DNA of 59,896 nucleotides from Paraferrimonas sp. SM1919 (GTDB lineage Bacteria > Pseudomonadota > Gammaproteobacteria > Enterobacterales > Shewanellaceae): positions 1 to 59,896 of the forward strand of contig NZ_WINH01000024.1 in assembly GCF_010993985.1 (NCBI RefSeq), written 5' to 3'. The notes under the pieces were generated by a model. That model ran no database searches. It had not been told where the DNA came from and was given only the letters and a program-made list of their open reading frames with translations. How positions within the stretch are numbered: position 1 is the first letter of the stretch; each line of letters begins with the position of its first letter. Positions 28,359 to 40,308 of the stretch are shown piece by piece. A program made the position numbers and the translations under genes.

Positions 28359-31160
28359 TTAATTGATTTCCACATTTAAATTTGCCATAAAGGCTGGGGC
28401 ACTTGATTCAATATTAGTAATCTCATCAAGCAGCTCTAGAATCTCAGGCTCTAACTGGTTAATCGTTCTCCCTGCTTTGAGGGACTGTTCTAGTTGCCTA
28501 CAAATTTTTTGCAATTGCTCGGTGCCAGCATAGCAACTTGCGCCATGTAATTTATGGACGACTTCAATTAATGATGAAGCATCATCATTTTGCAAGTTTG
28601 CTTCAATGGCGTGAGAGGCCTGTGCTAAAGAATCAAGCAACATTAAAATCATATCTTTCGCTAATTCTGGTTTGTTGTTTGCCTGTTTTAGGGCTAATGC
28701 CCAATTAAGAGAATCGGTATTGGCCACATTAGGTTTGTTTAGCCAAGAATAAAGCATTTTGCTAATTCTCGCCTCAGAAATAGGTTTAGTGATGATCTCT
28801 TCGATGCCATAACTGATGATTTTTTGTTGCTCTTGGGCATCAGCATGGGCGGTAACCGCAATGATTGGCGTGGTGGTATTTTTCGAGTCTTTACGGATAG
28901 CTTCAGTCGCTTGTAAGCCATCAATAATGGGCATTTGAATATCCATTAAAATGAGGTCAAAAATGTTTTCTGACGCTTGGCTAATCGCTTGTTCGCCATT
29001 TTCTGCAGTTGTCACTTCAGTGACATGATCTAATACCAGAGTTTTAATGAGCTTTAAATTAGCAGGATTATCATCCACACAAAGCACATGGGCATTGATG
29101 CGTTTATTCTTATCAATGGTCTGAATGGGGGCAACGCCTCTGAACAGCAGTGACTTTGTCAATTGTCTGTGACTGATTGGGTTGTTAACTAAAGAGTCTT
29201 TATCCGCCCTTATTAGCGGTTGCAGTTGATGAATATCTTGGTTGTCATGACTGATCAACATCTGTTCACAATATTTTTGGATGGTTTTTATGGACTGGGT
29301 ATATTGTTGATCTTTATGAATAGATAAAGTGACAAAGTCAACTTTGGGAGTATTTTCAATATATTCAATCGCCATATCCATATGTTCAAAAGATTGCACA
29401 TTCAAACCCAGGTGCCGACAGCGCTTACTAAGGTTGTAGTTGCTCGCACTTTTACTCTCAATGATGACCATTACTTTATCTTTTAAGTTTTTAAAGAGTT
29501 TACTTTCATCAATTTGGAAAGGGCCAGTTTTGAGTTTTAAACTAAACCAAAATGTGGTGCCGTTATAGGTATTGCGTGAAAATCCGATTTGGCCACCCAT
29601 TCGATTAACTAAGTGTTTGGTGATCACTAAGCCCAGACCTGTGCCGCCATAACTTCTTGAAATGGATGAATCCCCTTGGCCAAAGGCTTTAAATAGTTGT
29701 TTAGATTGAGCTTCGGAAATACCGATACCGGTATCGATAATTTCAGCTTTGATGTCGATTTCTTCAGGGCTGATATTGACCACTTCCACTTTAAAGGTGA
29801 TTGAACCTTCTTTAGTAAACTTGATGGCATTGCCGACCAGGTTGTTGATTATTTGAGCTATTCTTAAGCTGTCACCGGTAAGGTTTTCTGGTAAATTAGG
29901 GTCAATATCAATAATTAACTCTAATTGTTTATCATGGGCGATAGGGCTCAAAAGCTTGATGGTATCATCGATGCAATCATTAAAATTAAAGGGGATCTGC
30001 TCCAGCACCATCTTGCCAGCTTCTAACTTTGAAAAGTCTAAAATGTCATTAATAATTTTAAGCAGGTTGCCAGCACTGTGTTCTATGGTTCTGATATATT
30101 CTTGTTGATTGCCATAAAGTGGGGTTTTAAGCAATTGTCTTGAGAAGCCCAACACACCATTTAATGGCGTTCTTAATTCGTGAGACATATTGGCTAAGAA
30201 TTCTGATTTTATTTTTGAACCTTCTTCCGCTTTTTTCTTAGCGATATCTAGCTCAACGTTTTGAATTTCAAACTGTTCAAGGGTTTCCCTTAGATCTTGG
30301 GTGGCTTGATCAATACTTAACTGTAATTCATGATGATAATCGTTCAGGGAACTGGCCATTGAGTTGATGCCCAATCGTAGGTGATCCAACTCGCCGACTA
30401 ACGGACCACTTACTCTGGCATCGAGTTCTCCTTGCTGAATTTTTTTAACCACATTGACCATTTGATTAACGGGGTTAGAGATATACTTGAACATTCTCAG
30501 AGTGAAGAATATGTTTAGCTGCAGGCCAAGGAATACAATGATAAAAGCAGCCATGGCAGCTCGATGTTGGGCGAGTATGGCGGATTCTAGCTTCAGTAAT
30601 ATTGATACATAACCAATGATTTGAGGCTCATCTTTGGAAAAATTATTTAACCAAAAAGGATCTGAATAGATCGGCATATAGAAAATAGCATTGTCGCCAT
30701 AAGCGTTGACAGTATTTTCTTGAATGTTATTAATATCCCCTTGGAAGCGCATATTTTCGAAATCACGATGGAAATTCGACGTGACAAAAATTTGGTTATT
30801 TTCATCGAAGATAGCAATCGAGCTAATTAATTGGCTATTTTTCAGTTGCGATAAACTGATCAGCTTTTTTGCGGTTTCTCGGTCCTTAGAGGACATTGGC
30901 AACTCTGCCGCTACTGCAATAGGGGTGATGATGTTGTGGCCCTGAGTCATAAGGTTTTTCTTTACTTCTTCAAAGCGATTGAGGGTAAAGTAACCACCTA
31001 ATGCGGTACCTATGATCAGAGTAGGTAGGAAACCTACAATAAAAACCCAAGTTCTTAAGCTAAACTTTGCCAAATTATTCATTTGTGGGAAAATGTCCTT
31101 AGGAGCGGTATTGTTGTTAATCGCGTCTACCGACTTAGCAATGTGTTTTGTGTTCAACAA
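28359..31160 (-). CDS. barA: Hybrid sensor histidine kinase BarA
   Basis: The tripartite kinase of the BarA-UvrY/Gac system, which controls CsrA through small RNAs. Order: TM1, periplasmic loop (VTSNFHRDFENM as in E. coli), TM2, HAMP, dimerisation/HisKA with FLANMSHELRTPLNG, HATPase with NLVGNAIKFTKEG, a degenerate receiver, a receiver with VLCVDDNPANLKLI and LILMDIQMPIIDG, and a C-terminal HPt with VHKLHGASCYAG. The listed start is a TTG. An internal ATG at 31082 (MNNLAKFSLRTWVF) aligns better with E. coli BarA and is the likelier start. rlmD is divergent. Confidence 0.93.
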   Translation of the reverse strand: MLNTKHIAKSVDAINNNTAPKDIFPQMNNLAKFSLRTWVFIVGFLPTLIIGTALGGYFTLNRFEEVKKNLMTQGHNIITPIAVAAELPMSSKDRETAKKLISLSQLKNSQLISSIAIFDENNQIFVTSNFHRDFENMRFQGDINNIQENTVNAYGDNAIFYMPIYSDPFWLNNFSKDEPQIIGYVSILLKLESAILAQHRAAMAAFIIVFLGLQLNIFFTLRMFKYISNPVNQMVNVVKKIQQGELDARVSGPLVGELDHLRLGINSMASSLNDYHHELQLSIDQATQDLRETLEQFEIQNVELDIAKKKAEEGSKIKSEFLANMSHELRTPLNGVLGFSRQLLKTPLYGNQQEYIRTIEHSAGNLLKIINDILDFSKLEAGKMVLEQIPFNFNDCIDDTIKLLSPIAHDKQLELIIDIDPNLPENLTGDSLRIAQIINNLVGNAIKFTKEGSITFKVEVVNISPEEIDIKAEIIDTGIGISEAQSKQLFKAFGQGDSSISRSYGGTGLGLVITKHLVNRMGGQIGFSRNTYNGTTFWFSLKLKTGPFQIDESKLFKNLKDKVMVIIESKSASNYNLSKRCRHLGLNVQSFEHMDMAIEYIENTPKVDFVTLSIHKDQQYTQSIKTIQKYCEQMLISHDNQDIHQLQPLIRADKDSLVNNPISHRQLTKSLLFRGVAPIQTIDKNKRINAHVLCVDDNPANLKLIKTLVLDHVTEVTTAENGEQAISQASENIFDLILMDIQMPIIDGLQATEAIRKDSKNTTTPIIAVTAHADAQEQQKIISYGIEEIITKPISEARISKMLYSWLNKPNVANTDSLNWALALKQANNKPELAKDMILMLLDSLAQASHAIEANLQNDDASSLIEVVHKLHGASCYAGTEQLQKICRQLEQSLKAGRTINQLEPEILELLDEITNIESSAPAFMANLNVEIN

Positions 31161-31224
31161 ACTAAACTTGAAATATAGAATAACATGCTTTCTTCTCAGT
31201 GCATATTTACTCGAAAATTTGATT

Positions 31225-32553
31225 ATGGCTCAATTCTTTAAATCTAAAACTTCCACCTCCAAAGCGCTACCAAAAAATCTTACTCTGTTGGTTGATAGCT
31301 TGAGTCACTTTGCTGATGGCGTTGCGTCATATCAAGGTAAGCAGGTTTATATCGAAGCTGCCTTACCTGGTGAGCAAGTGGTGGTGGACATAGTCGAATC
31401 AAAGAAGCTTCATTGGCGAGCTAAATTAAAAAAAATAGACAAGCCCAGCCAACATAGAGCGAAACCTTTTTGCACTTTCTATGGTCGCTGTGGGGGATGT
31501 CAGACCCAACATTTAAGTGTTGATCTGCAGCATGACTACAAACAGCAAGCCGTATTGTCTATGGTACAAAAGGCAACATCCGCGAAGCCAGAAAGTATCG
31601 TTGAGCCTATCATCAGTGACAGCTTACATTATCGCCGCCGAGCCCGTTTAGCTTGTATTTATGATAAACAGCAACATAGATTAAAGCTGGGCTTTCGAGC
31701 CGCCTCTTCAAAAAAAATTATTGAAGTCAGTGAATGTTTAATTTTAGTCGAGCCATTTTCTGGATTATTACAGCCATTGTCGCAGTTGCTTAACCAATTA
31801 TCGGTGGTGTCACACCTTGGCCATGTGGAGTTAATCCAAGGTCAGGCAACAAATGTTGTACTTTTACGGTTGATGCAAGCCCCAAGCGCTAACGACATTG
31901 AAATATTATCCACATTTGCCAAGAGCCACCAGCTAAGCATTGGCTGGCAAGATAATCAGCAAAACTTAAATCCAATCACCAAGGATTTTAGCAGCAGCGC
32001 CAGTTACCAGCTTAGCGACCAAATTGATGTTGAATTTACTTTGAACAACTTCATTCAAGTTAATGATACAATTAATCAAAAGATGGTGGCCCAGGCAATA
32101 AGCTGGCTGCAACTTAACACTGATGATAAAGTTTTAGATCTGTTCTGTGGGGTAGGTAATTTTGCTCTGCCAATGGCTAAGCTGGCTGGTTCAGTGCACG
32201 GGGTAGAGGGGGTAGAATCTATGGTTTTGCAAGCCCGAAAAAACAGCCAACGCTTAGGCTTAAAGAATTTAACGTTTAGCGCTGGTGATTTGAGTGACCT
32301 CAATACTTTGGTCGATATGAAGGGCGTCACTAAGGTGGTGGTCGACCCCGCTAGAGCGGGTGCATTTGAAATAATCAGTAGATTAGTCAAATATAAGCCC
32401 AGCAAAATTTTATACATTGCCTGTAACCCCAGCAGTTTAGCTCAAGATGCTAAACCTTTAGTTAAAGCGGGTTATAAGATAGAAAAAATGGGTACATTGG
32501 ATATGTTTACCCACACCAATCAAATTGAAACAATGGCGTTATTTAGCCTTTAA
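31225..32553 (+). CDS. rlmD: 23S rRNA m5U1939 methyltransferase RlmD
   Basis: About 442 residues from the ATG at 31225 (MAQFFKSKTS). The longer frame upstream runs antisense to barA and is not used. It has an N-terminal TRAM domain, the 4Fe-4S cysteines (CTFYGRCGGCQTQH plus SECLIL), the SAM motif LDLFCGVGNFALPMA and the catalytic Cys in YIACNPSSLAQD. It is the first gene of the rlmD-relA-mazG run. Confidence 0.94.
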   Translation: MAQFFKSKTSTSKALPKNLTLLVDSLSHFADGVASYQGKQVYIEAALPGEQVVVDIVESKKLHWRAKLKKIDKPSQHRAKPFCTFYGRCGGCQTQHLSVDLQHDYKQQAVLSMVQKATSAKPESIVEPIISDSLHYRRRARLACIYDKQQHRLKLGFRAASSKKIIEVSECLILVEPFSGLLQPLSQLLNQLSVVSHLGHVELIQGQATNVVLLRLMQAPSANDIEILSTFAKSHQLSIGWQDNQQNLNPITKDFSSSASYQLSDQIDVEFTLNNFIQVNDTINQKMVAQAISWLQLNTDDKVLDLFCGVGNFALPMAKLAGSVHGVEGVESMVLQARKNSQRLGLKNLTFSAGDLSDLNTLVDMKGVTKVVVDPARAGAFEIISRLVKYKPSKILYIACNPSSLAQDAKPLVKAGYKIEKMGTLDMFTHTNQIETMALFSL

Positions 32554-32573
32554 GCAAATCAAGGATATGAAGT

Positions 32574-34778
32574 ATGGTTTCTGTTCGTCAAACCCATCTG
32601 CAAGATGACACGAACAATGTTGAACAGTGGTTAGAGCAATTTTGCAGCGATGCGCAAGAACATGCGCAGCTATTGAGCTTGTTTCAACTGATAGAAACTT
32701 TGGGAAAGCGGCACTCGCCACTGCAAACCCAGCTATTACGTCATAAAGGCATTGAGTTAATTGAAATCCTTGCGCCAATGAATATGGATTTTGAAACCTT
32801 AATGGCGGCGATTCTCTTTACCCTAGTCGACAGTGATTGGTTGTCGTTGGAGCAAATAGAAGAGGATTATGGTGCTTCATTAAAATTATTGGTAAGCAGT
32901 GCTATTTCGATGAATGCCATTGGCAGCTTGAGTATTATCAATAATAAGCTTGATGGTAACCAAATCGAAAAAATCAGGCATATGTTATTGGCTATGGTGG
33001 AAGATGTTCGGGCGGTAGTGATCAAACTGGCCGAACGTGTGGTGGTACTGCGTGAAATTAAAAACCACGATGAGGAAACCCGCGTGTTGGTGGCCCGCGA
33101 AATCTCTCAAGTTTATGCCCCTTTAGCCAATCGACTTGGTATCGGCCAGTTAAAATGGGAACTTGAAGATCTTGCCTTTAGATACTTGCATCCAACAACT
33201 TATATGCAAATTGCGAAGATGCTCACTGATAAGCGACTCGATCGTGAGAAGTACATTGAAGATTTTGTGGCGCTTTTACAACAAGCCTTAAATGAAAATA
33301 AAGTACAAGCCCAAGTGTATGGCCGTCCTAAGCACATCTTCAGTATTTGGAAGAAGATGGAGAAAAAAAATCTCAGCTTTGATCAATTATTTGATGTTAG
33401 AGCGGTCAGGGTTGTTGCGGATAAATTGCAAGATTGCTACGCCGCATTAGGGGTGGTTCATACCCAGTTTAAACACATTCCCTCTGAATTCGACGATTAT
33501 GTCGCTAACCCTAAGCAGAATGGGTATCAATCGATTCATACGGTCGTAGTCGGCCCTGAAGGTAAATCAGTAGAGATACAGATTCGGACAGAGGCTATGC
33601 ATCAAGATGCAGAGTTAGGGGTTGCCGCACATTGGAAATACAAAGAGGGGGCGGCAGGCTCTAAAGGGAGCGGCTATGAAGAAAAAATCAATTGGCTGCG
33701 TAAGATTTTACAGTGGCAAGAAGATGTCGCCGAATCAGGTAACCTGGTAGAAGAGATTAAAAATCAGGTATTTGAAGATAGAGTTTACGTTTTTACCCCT
33801 AATGGTGCGGTAATTGATATGCCATTAGGATCGACCGTGTTGGATTTCGCCTACTATATTCACTCGCAAGTGGGACATAAAGCCATTGGTGCCAAGGTTA
33901 ATGGTCGTATTGTGCCATTTACCTATAAGGTAGAAACCGCACAAAGGGTAGAAATCCTTACTCAAAAAGAGCCTGAGCCTAAGCGAGATTGGTTAAATGC
34001 TAATTTGGGCTATATATACTCGCAAAGGGCCCGAGCCAAAATTCAGACATGGTTTAAAAAGCAGGATAAGGATAAAAACTTAGCGGCAGGTAAAGAGATC
34101 CTTGATAATGAGCTTAAGCATTTTGACTTTACCCTCAAAGATGCAGAGCTTGCGGTGGCTCGCTTTAATATGGCCACAATGGATGATTTGCTCGTTGCTA
34201 TCGGTGCTGGTGACGTAGGCATCCATCAGGTGATTAATCATCTTCAGGCAAAACTGAACAAACAGCCAGAATCCGATGAAGAAGTCCTCCAAGATGTATT
34301 AAGTCGAACCCATAAAACCCGTAAGTCAAAAGGCGATCAGGTAGAAGTTGAGGGGGTGGGTAATTTGATGACGCAAATGGCAAAGTGTTGCCATCCCGTA
34401 GCGGGTGACTCAATCCAAGGTTTTATTACCGTAGGCAAAGGGATTTCAGTGCATCGAGCTGATTGTGAGCAGCTTAAAGCGTTACTTAATAATAATCCTG
34501 AACGCTATGTAGATGTGGCTTGGTCAAGTGCATACAACGGGGTATTCCAAACCAAAGCCAAAGTCATCGCCCAAGATCGTTCAGGGCTATTAAAAGATGT
34601 CACCACTATTTTGGCCAATGAAAAAGTGAATGTAATAGGTATGGGCACCCGCACCGATGCTAAAACTCAATTAGCGACCATAGATTTTGAGTTTGAACTC
34701 AATGATATCGATAGTTTTTCCAGACTATTGCATAAGATAGAACAAGTTTCAGGTGTGATAGAGGCAAAACGTTGCTAG
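32574..34778 (+). CDS. relA: (p)ppGpp synthetase RelA
   Basis: A 734-residue ribosome-associated alarmone synthetase. It has a degenerate HD domain (residues about 60-200), a synthetase domain with LFDVRAVRVV, NPKQNGYQSIHTVVVGPEGK and QDAELGVAAHWKYKEG, a TGS domain (VYVFTPNGAVIDMPLGSTVLDFAYYIHSQVG), and zinc-finger/ACT domains ending VIEAKRC. RelA rather than SpoT is indicated by the pseudo-hydrolase and gene context. It lies 20 bases after rlmD and overlaps mazG by seven bases. Confidence 0.95.
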   Translation: MVSVRQTHLQDDTNNVEQWLEQFCSDAQEHAQLLSLFQLIETLGKRHSPLQTQLLRHKGIELIEILAPMNMDFETLMAAILFTLVDSDWLSLEQIEEDYGASLKLLVSSAISMNAIGSLSIINNKLDGNQIEKIRHMLLAMVEDVRAVVIKLAERVVVLREIKNHDEETRVLVAREISQVYAPLANRLGIGQLKWELEDLAFRYLHPTTYMQIAKMLTDKRLDREKYIEDFVALLQQALNENKVQAQVYGRPKHIFSIWKKMEKKNLSFDQLFDVRAVRVVADKLQDCYAALGVVHTQFKHIPSEFDDYVANPKQNGYQSIHTVVVGPEGKSVEIQIRTEAMHQDAELGVAAHWKYKEGAAGSKGSGYEEKINWLRKILQWQEDVAESGNLVEEIKNQVFEDRVYVFTPNGAVIDMPLGSTVLDFAYYIHSQVGHKAIGAKVNGRIVPFTYKVETAQRVEILTQKEPEPKRDWLNANLGYIYSQRARAKIQTWFKKQDKDKNLAAGKEILDNELKHFDFTLKDAELAVARFNMATMDDLLVAIGAGDVGIHQVINHLQAKLNKQPESDEEVLQDVLSRTHKTRKSKGDQVEVEGVGNLMTQMAKCCHPVAGDSIQGFITVGKGISVHRADCEQLKALLNNNPERYVDVAWSSAYNGVFQTKAKVIAQDRSGLLKDVTTILANEKVNVIGMGTRTDAKTQLATIDFEFELNDIDSFSRLLHKIEQVSGVIEAKRC

Positions 34779-35533
34779 AACTCGATGAAATCCTGCAGCT
34801 TATGGCCCAATTGCGGGATCCAGATACTGGCTGTCCTTGGGACTTAGCACAAACCTTTGAGAGTATTGTTCCCCATACCCTCGAAGAAGCTTATGAGGTG
34901 GCGGCGGCCATCGAGTCAAAAAACATGGCTGAATTACCCCTAGAACTTGGGGATCTTCTATTTCAGGTGGTTTTCTATTGTCAGTTAGCCAAAGAACAGC
35001 ACCAATTCGATTTTAAAGATGTGTTAGTGGGGTTAAAACAAAAGCTCATTGAGCGTCATCCCCATGTGTTTGCTCAACAGCCTCAACCAGATTGGGAGCA
35101 AAATAAAACTCAACAGCGCCAGCAGCAAGGGTTGGCCTCTTTGATGGACGATCTGCCGTTAACTTTAGCCAGTTTGAGTCGAGCCCAAAAGGTCCAAAAA
35201 AGAGCGGCATCGGTAGGCTTTGACTGGGGAGAATTAGCACCAATATTAGCGAAAGTTCATGAAGAAATAGCCGAAGTGCTGGAAGAGGCCAATAGACCAA
35301 TGGTCAATAAACAAGCGTTGCAATTAGAGCTTGGAGATTTGTTATTTTCCGTGGTTAATCTAGCACGACACCTAGGCGTTGATGCTGAACAAGCACTACG
35401 CCTCAGCACTCACAAATTTGCGTCTCGATTCAGGCAAGTCGAAATGCAAGTTCAGAAATCAGGTCGATTATTTAGCCAACATACTCTGCAAGAACTAGAC
35501 TGTTATTGGATAGAAGCAAAGAAGCATAGCTAA
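34772..35533 (+). CDS. mazG: Nucleoside triphosphate pyrophosphohydrolase MazG
   Basis: A 253-residue tandem-domain all-alpha NTP pyrophosphohydrolase. Each half has an E-x-x-E-x(12-28)-E-x-x-D-type site: LEEAYEVAAAIE with ELPLELGDLLFQVVFY, and EIAEVLEEA with LQLELGDLLFSVVNLARHL. The start is a TTG overlapping the relA stop, favoured because MLELDEILQLMAQLRDPDTGCPWD aligns with known MazG N-termini. MazG lowers ppGpp and cleans the nucleotide pool. Confidence 0.93.
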   Translation: MLELDEILQLMAQLRDPDTGCPWDLAQTFESIVPHTLEEAYEVAAAIESKNMAELPLELGDLLFQVVFYCQLAKEQHQFDFKDVLVGLKQKLIERHPHVFAQQPQPDWEQNKTQQRQQQGLASLMDDLPLTLASLSRAQKVQKRAASVGFDWGELAPILAKVHEEIAEVLEEANRPMVNKQALQLELGDLLFSVVNLARHLGVDAEQALRLSTHKFASRFRQVEMQVQKSGRLFSQHTLQELDCYWIEAKKHS

Positions 35534-35600
35534 AAATTATTCTGTTTTGATTAAAAAATGACTATTTGCTCAAGAACACTCATTTTTTTGAACAGGAAGT

Positions 35601-35629
35601 TTGTTGCTAATGCCGGATTTGGGTATACT
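35601..35629 (+). promoter_or_regulatory. Probable sigma-70 promoter of pyrG
   Basis: TTGTTG and TATACT are separated by 17 bases, 66 bases before the pyrG start, in the gap after mazG. Confidence 0.5.
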
Positions 35630-35631
35630 AA

Positions 35632-37329
<1,698 letters not shown>

Positions 37330-37346
37330 TTTCTTAAAAGATTTTC

Positions 37347-37373
37347 AACGGTGCCATTTTTGGCGCCGTTTTT
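37347..37373 (+). terminator. Terminator after pyrG
   Basis: AACGGTGCC-ATTTTT-GGCGCCGTT with a T run, just after the pyrG stop and before eno. Partial read-through into eno is possible. Confidence 0.85.
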
Positions 37374-37396
37374 GGTTAAAAAAATTCTATTTTTAA

Positions 37397-38704
<1,308 letters not shown>

Positions 38705-38721
38705 TTTTATTGATTAGTCCT

Positions 38722-38750
38722 AAAGCAGCGACTTTGTCGCTGCTTTTTTT
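38722..38750 (+). terminator. Terminator after eno
   Basis: GCAGCGAC-TTT-GTCGCTGC followed by seven T residues. Confidence 0.93.
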
Positions 38751-38811
38751 ATACTTGTGATTTTATCTAAATCAGCAATAATATGAGTATTCAAGGACTT
38801 AACTGGTTTTA

Positions 38812-39090
38812 ATGATGAATCGATTGTTTCTAGTTTTAGTTATCATTTTAGGCTTGTTGCAGTACCGACTTTGGTTCGGCAAGAACAGTCTTTCAGATTC
38901 AATAGCAATGGGCCAACAAGTCTACGCCTTAGAGCAAGGGAATGTTGAGCTTGAGCTGAGAAATCAAGCGCTTATAAATGAAATCCAGGATTTAAAAGAT
39001 GGCTTGGATGCCATTGAAGAAAAAGCTCGTAATGAATTAGGTTTAGTCAAAGAGGGCGAAACCTTCTACCGAGTGAGTCGCTCAAAATAA
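38812..39090 (+). CDS. ftsB: Cell division protein FtsB
   Basis: A 92-residue bitopic protein: short cytosolic N-terminus, one transmembrane helix (LFLVLVIILGLLQYRLWFGKN), then a periplasmic leucine-zipper coiled coil (QQVYALEQGNVELELRNQALINEIQDLKDG). It forms the FtsQBL complex that activates septal peptidoglycan synthesis. Two consecutive ATG codons leave a one-residue ambiguity in the start. It heads the ftsB-ispD-ispF run. Confidence 0.93.
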   Translation: MMNRLFLVLVIILGLLQYRLWFGKNSLSDSIAMGQQVYALEQGNVELELRNQALINEIQDLKDGLDAIEEKARNELGLVKEGETFYRVSRSK

Positions 39091-39118
39091 AAAGGCTATA
39101 TTTCCCAAGAGGTAAAAG

Positions 39119-39826
39119 GTGACGACTTCGTCTAAGGCAATTTTTGCCATTATTCCTGCAGCAGGAATTGGTTCGCGCATGCAATCTTCGCTGCCAAAGC
39201 AGTATTTAACGATCAATGGTAAAGCGATTTTAGAGCATACCCTTGAAAGGTTTCTTAATCATCCGCAAATCGAGCAAGTTATTGTTCCACTTCATCAAGA
39301 TGATGTTTGGTTTGAACACCTCGCCGTTGCCAAGCACCCAAAATTGCAAGCAATTTTAGGTGGCCAAGAACGTTCTGACTCGGTTTTGGCGGGATTACAA
39401 GCGATTGAATGGCCTCAGTCGCCCTTTGTTTTGGTACACGATGCTGCTAGGCCTTGTATCACACAGCAAGATATCAATAAGCTTATTGATGCCGCTCGTA
39501 AACATGAAGATGGTGCAATTTTAGCGATGCCAGTAAGGGATACTATGAAGCGTTCAGATAGTAATAATTGCATTGCACAGACTGTCGATAGAAGTCAGTT
39601 ATGGCATGCTTTAACACCCCAAATCTTTGATAAGGAGCAGTTACAGCAGGCCATTATTGAGACGCAACGTTTGGGCATCAACATAACAGATGAAGCCAGT
39701 GCTATTGAAGCGCTAGGTGGTAAAGTTCAACTGATTGGTGGATCTTTCGATAATATAAAAGTGACCCACCCACAAGATTTGCAAATAGCAAAATTGTTTA
39801 TGCAAGCTCAGGAGCAAGCACTATGA
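39119..39826 (+). CDS. ispD: 2-C-methyl-D-erythritol 4-phosphate cytidylyltransferase
   Basis: A 235-residue MEP-pathway enzyme transferring CMP to MEP. The nucleotidyltransferase start [19 protein letters not shown], the [11 protein letters not shown] motif and C-terminal [13 protein letters not shown] are diagnostic. The start is GTG, preceded by AAGAGG. Its stop overlaps the ispF start (ATGA). Confidence 0.95.
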   Translation: MTTSSKAIFAIIPAAGIGSRMQSSLPKQYLTINGKAILEHTLERFLNHPQIEQVIVPLHQDDVWFEHLAVAKHPKLQAILGGQERSDSVLAGLQAIEWPQSPFVLVHDAARPCITQQDINKLIDAARKHEDGAILAMPVRDTMKRSDSNNCIAQTVDRSQLWHALTPQIFDKEQLQQAIIETQRLGINITDEASAIEALGGKVQLIGGSFDNIKVTHPQDLQIAKLFMQAQEQAL

Positions 39827-40308
39827 TGCGTATCGGCCATGGTTTTGATGTTCATAAATTTGGTGCGCAAAAGCCGTTAATTCTTGGCGGTGTAACGATT
39901 GAACATGACGTGGGCCTGTTTGCTCACTCTGATGGGGACGTCGTATTACATGCATTAAGTGATGCCTTATTGGGTGCAGTAGCGCTTGGAGATATTGGAA
40001 AACATTTTCCCGATACTGATCCTAATTTTGCTGGTGCTGATTCTCGAGTACTCTTACGTGAGTGCGTCAGACTGTGTAAAGAGCAAGGTTATATCATCAA
40101 TAATGTCGACTGCACCATAATGGCTGAGGCACCTAAGATGCGTCCACATATCGATGCAATGAGACAGTGCATTAGTGAAGATCTTAATGTCGATATTAGC
40201 GCTGTTAATGTAAAAGCGACAACAACAGAAAAATTGGGATTTGTTGGTCGTAAAGAAGGCATTGCCGTTGCGGCCGTTGCCTTATTGATTCGAGATACTA
40301 ATGACTGA
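39823..40308 (+). CDS. ispF: 2-C-methyl-D-erythritol 2,4-cyclodiphosphate synthase
   Basis: A 161-residue trimeric MEP-pathway enzyme. The zinc site is in [12 protein letters not shown] (D-x-H) and the flexible loop is [18 protein letters not shown]. The signature [12 protein letters not shown] is near the end. It overlaps both ispD and truD by a few bases, so the chain is translationally coupled. Confidence 0.96.
   Translation: MMRIGHGFDVHKFGAQKPLILGGVTIEHDVGLFAHSDGDVVLHALSDALLGAVALGDIGKHFPDTDPNFAGADSRVLLRECVRLCKEQGYIINNVDCTIMAEAPKMRPHIDAMRQCISEDLNVDISAVNVKATTTEKLGFVGRKEGIAVAAVALLIRDTND

Noticed and set aside
31012..31224. N-terminal extension of rlmD
   Set aside because: The extension lies antisense to barA. 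The family N-terminus fits the ATG at 31225.
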